64,000 nt of DNA from NCBI GenBank assembly GCA_005405945.1, contig BJHW01000001.1, positions 5,208,001 to 5,272,000 of the forward strand. The letters are read 5' to 3'. Both the position numbers and the translations under genes were made by a program. The stretch comes from Streptomyces violaceusniger. Its GTDB lineage: Bacteria; Actinomycetota; Actinomycetes; Streptomycetales; Streptomycetaceae. A model generated the notes under the pieces. That model searched no databases. It was given only the letters and a program-made list of their open reading frames with translations, and was not told the DNA's origin. Below are positions 62,390 to 64,000 of the stretch, one piece after another (the stretch's first letter is position 1; each line of letters opens with the position of its first letter).

Positions 62390-63349
62390 TCACGCGGAGA
62401 CCCCCTTCGGATCCTTCAGGGGGATGTCGGGGAAGTGGGCCCGCAGCGTGCGGCGGATGCCGTCGTGCCATTCGACGGTGCAGTCGCCGATCAGCGACCG
62501 CCGCTTGGTGCTGTCGAAGGCATACGTCTCACGGGTGACGGCGGTCCTCTCGAGCTTTGCCTCGACACCCGTGATCGCGGACATGTACTCGGCGCAGTCG
62601 GTCATCCCGACCGGCTCGTCACCGCCCCAGTTGACGACCGTCGCGGGCGCGCTCGCGATGCCCCACAGCAGCGGGACCTGGTGCACGAGGTCATCGGTGT
62701 GGATCAGCGATGCCCAGTTCTGGCCTTCCAGCGGGATCGGGATGGGCTCGCCGGCGAGCATCTTCTTGAAGTACATGACGGGCACGCCGCCGTAGGAGGC
62801 GGGGCCGTACGAGATGTTGAGGCGCGCGATGGTGGTGGGCACGCCGAGCGTACGGGCGTACGCGCGGGCGGCGCCCTCCGCCGCGATCTTGCAGACGGGG
62901 TAGGCCGGCAGCCATTCGGCCACGCCGTCCAGTGGGTCGGTCTCCTTGTACTGGTGGTCGAGCGTCTGGCGCTTGTAAAAGGCACCGGTCGACACGTGCA
63001 GGAAGGCCTCAGCCATGCGGCAGTGCGTCATGAGCCGTCCTACGGCGACCGAGTTGATCTCGATGGCGGTGTCGAAGTCGCCGTCGTGGCCTCGGTGCAC
63101 CGCGGAGTGCATGACGTGGGTGAAGTCGTCGGGCAGCGCGTCCAGGGTGTCCTCGCCCATGTCCCAGCGATACGTCGTGATGCCCTGGGCGCGAAGCTCG
63201 TTCTCGACGCCGGGAGTGGTGAAGCGGCCGAGGCACCAGACCTCGTTGTCGGCGGCGAGGGCCTCGGCGACCGGGCGGGCCGCCTGCCCCGTGCCACCGG
63301 TGATCAGGATCTTCTTACCACGCGTCAAAGCCATGTCTCCTGGGTTCAC
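62390..63349 (-). CDS. extended SDR (NAD-dependent epimerase/dehydratase fold)
   Basis: 319 residues. KKILITGGTGQAARPVAEAL is the Rossmann motif (GxxGxxx); HVMHSAVHRGHDGDFDTAIE, FLHVSTGAFYKRQ and the catalytic-type YxxxK in AYPVCKIAAEGAARAYARTL follow. GPASYGGVPVMYFKKML and the C-terminal RRSLIGDCTVEWHDGI are seen. GTG 63349 overlaps the thioesterase stop (GTGA), and an ATG at 63334 is possible. The tight coupling to a synthetase-type thioesterase places it in secondary metabolism. Enzymes of this type are quinone reductases in terphenylquinone pathways as I recall. Confidence 0.85.
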   Translation of the reverse strand: MNPGDMALTRGKKILITGGTGQAARPVAEALAADNEVWCLGRFTTPGVENELRAQGITTYRWDMGEDTLDALPDDFTHVMHSAVHRGHDGDFDTAIEINSVAVGRLMTHCRMAEAFLHVSTGAFYKRQTLDHQYKETDPLDGVAEWLPAYPVCKIAAEGAARAYARTLGVPTTIARLNISYGPASYGGVPVMYFKKMLAGEPIPIPLEGQNWASLIHTDDLVHQVPLLWGIASAPATVVNWGGDEPVGMTDCAEYMSAITGVEAKLERTAVTRETYAFDSTKRRSLIGDCTVEWHDGIRRTLRAHFPDIPLKDPKGVSA

Positions 63350-64000
63350 TTGCCGTGGAGGGCCCGGTCGAGCTCGGACCGGAGGATGGTCTGGAAGGTG
63401 GGGACGTGCTGGGGACCCATCAGCGTGTAGTGCTCGCCGGGCACGTCGAGGTAGCGATTCGCTTCTCGGGTGTGCTCGTCCCAGCGGCGCAGCTCGTTGT
63501 TGAGCCAGTCCTCCTTGGTCCCCCGCAGCGGGATGGCGTAGAAGACGCTCATCGAGCGCACGGTGCCACTCGGGTGGTAGGTGCGGCCGAGTCCGGTCAG
63601 GCCGTCGGCGAGGTCGGCCCAGGCCGTGAACCGGGCCAGATCCAGGTCCAGTTCGCTCAGCCGCTCCGGCGGGGCGATCTCGATCAGGCGCCTGAGCTGC
63701 TCCTCCTTGGTGAGCGGACGCAGCAGGGCAGGCAGCTCGGCGGCCTGTTGCTTGGAGACCAGCTCCAGGAACATCGCCAGGTTGACGGCGGTCTCGATGT
63801 AGTCGAGTTCGTCCATGCGGTACTTGATGTGCGGCGGGAGGTTGAAGCTGCCGAGGAAGTCCACCCGCTCGCCCTCGGCCTCCAGGATCTTGGCGATCTC
63901 GAAGGCCACCGCTGAGCCGAAGGAGTACCCTGCCAGCGCGTACGGGCCGTGCGGCTGCTTCTCGCGGATGGCGGCGGCGTACGTACGGGCCATCTCGTCG
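63346..64000 (-). CDS. thioesterase domain of an NRPS-like or PKS protein (partial; N-terminal part off window)
   Basis: The reading frame is open to the window edge, so only the C-terminal 217 residues are seen. AIREKQPHGPYALAGYSFGS carries the GxSxG nucleophile, VPGEHYTLMGPQHVPTFQ the catalytic His. LPPHIKYRMDELDYIETAVN, AWADLADGLTGLGRTYHPSG and SVFYAIPLRGTKEDWLNNEL resemble, from memory, the terminal TE of A-T-TE synthetases making terphenylquinones and furanones. A polyketide synthase or free type II TE is the alternative. Confidence 0.8.
   Translation of the reverse strand, partial: DEMARTYAAAIREKQPHGPYALAGYSFGSAVAFEIAKILEAEGERVDFLGSFNLPPHIKYRMDELDYIETAVNLAMFLELVSKQQAAELPALLRPLTKEEQLRRLIEIAPPERLSELDLDLARFTAWADLADGLTGLGRTYHPSGTVRSMSVFYAIPLRGTKEDWLNNELRRWDEHTREANRYLDVPGEHYTLMGPQHVPTFQTILRSELDRALHGK

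Noticed and set aside
1..64000. tRNA or rRNA genes
   Set aside because: No cloverleaf with GTTCGANTC-type T-loop context or rRNA signature was noticed on either strand; a covariance-model scan was not possible here.

Overview
This is chromosomal DNA of a Streptomyces species. It is very GC-rich, with GTG and leaderless starts. Gene order follows the part of the Streptomyces coelicolor core chromosome I remember as SCO4880 to SCO4928, read in reverse: cyclase Cya, biotin ligase, PccB/PccE, AccA2, a nucleoside-salvage block and SigQ-AfsQ1-AfsQ2-AfsQ3. The synteny is from memory; no search was run.

Layout. 1-6337: repeat-rich DNA, a GAF-GGDEF protein, an enoyl-CoA hydratase, an atypical CYP157-like P450 and an adenylate cyclase. 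6464-13246: the acyl-CoA carboxylase module (BirA, PccB, PccE, AccA2) with Maf and two small membrane proteins. 13436-18556: esterase, TetR and DeoR regulators, an LpdA-type quinone dehydrogenase and a gamma-glutamylcyclotransferase-like protein. 19055-27308: purine nucleoside phosphorylase, phosphosugar mutase, deoxyribose-phosphate aldolase, a coupled aldehyde dehydrogenase pair and uridine kinase. 27494-31772: SigQ/AfsQ signalling. 32943-34109: adenosine deaminase. 38472-45530: one long minus-strand operon for nucleoside import (BMP lipoprotein, ABC ATPase, two permeases) plus cytidine deaminase and thymidine phosphorylase. 45666-51970: accessory DNA (TetR, SDR and P450; a PIMT-like methyltransferase with tiny proline-rich and cysteine-rich ORFs; a RibD-like reductase). 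52104-62292: an M20 amidohydrolase and a nonulosonate cell-wall polymer locus (NeuB-like synthase, CMP-transferase/phosphatase fusion, two polysialyltransferase-like enzymes, two other glycosyltransferases, an acyltransferase). 62390-64000: the edge of what looks like a secondary-metabolite cluster (extended SDR plus a synthetase-type thioesterase cut by the window end).

How the genes work together. The nucleoside genes form a scattered pathway: import, deamination, phosphorolysis, pentose-phosphate mutase, aldolase, acetaldehyde oxidation. Four of its transcription units carry a shared palindrome with the core TACGCGCGTA or a close variant, which suggests one regulon. Several promoters have a TANNNT -10 box exactly 6-7 bases before the start codon, so their mRNAs are probably leaderless.

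Caution. About twenty otherwise healthy genes are split by single-base frameshifts, nearly all one missing G or C in a short run. I treat these as probable sequence errors and give whole-gene coordinates across them. Proteins should be rebuilt before use.
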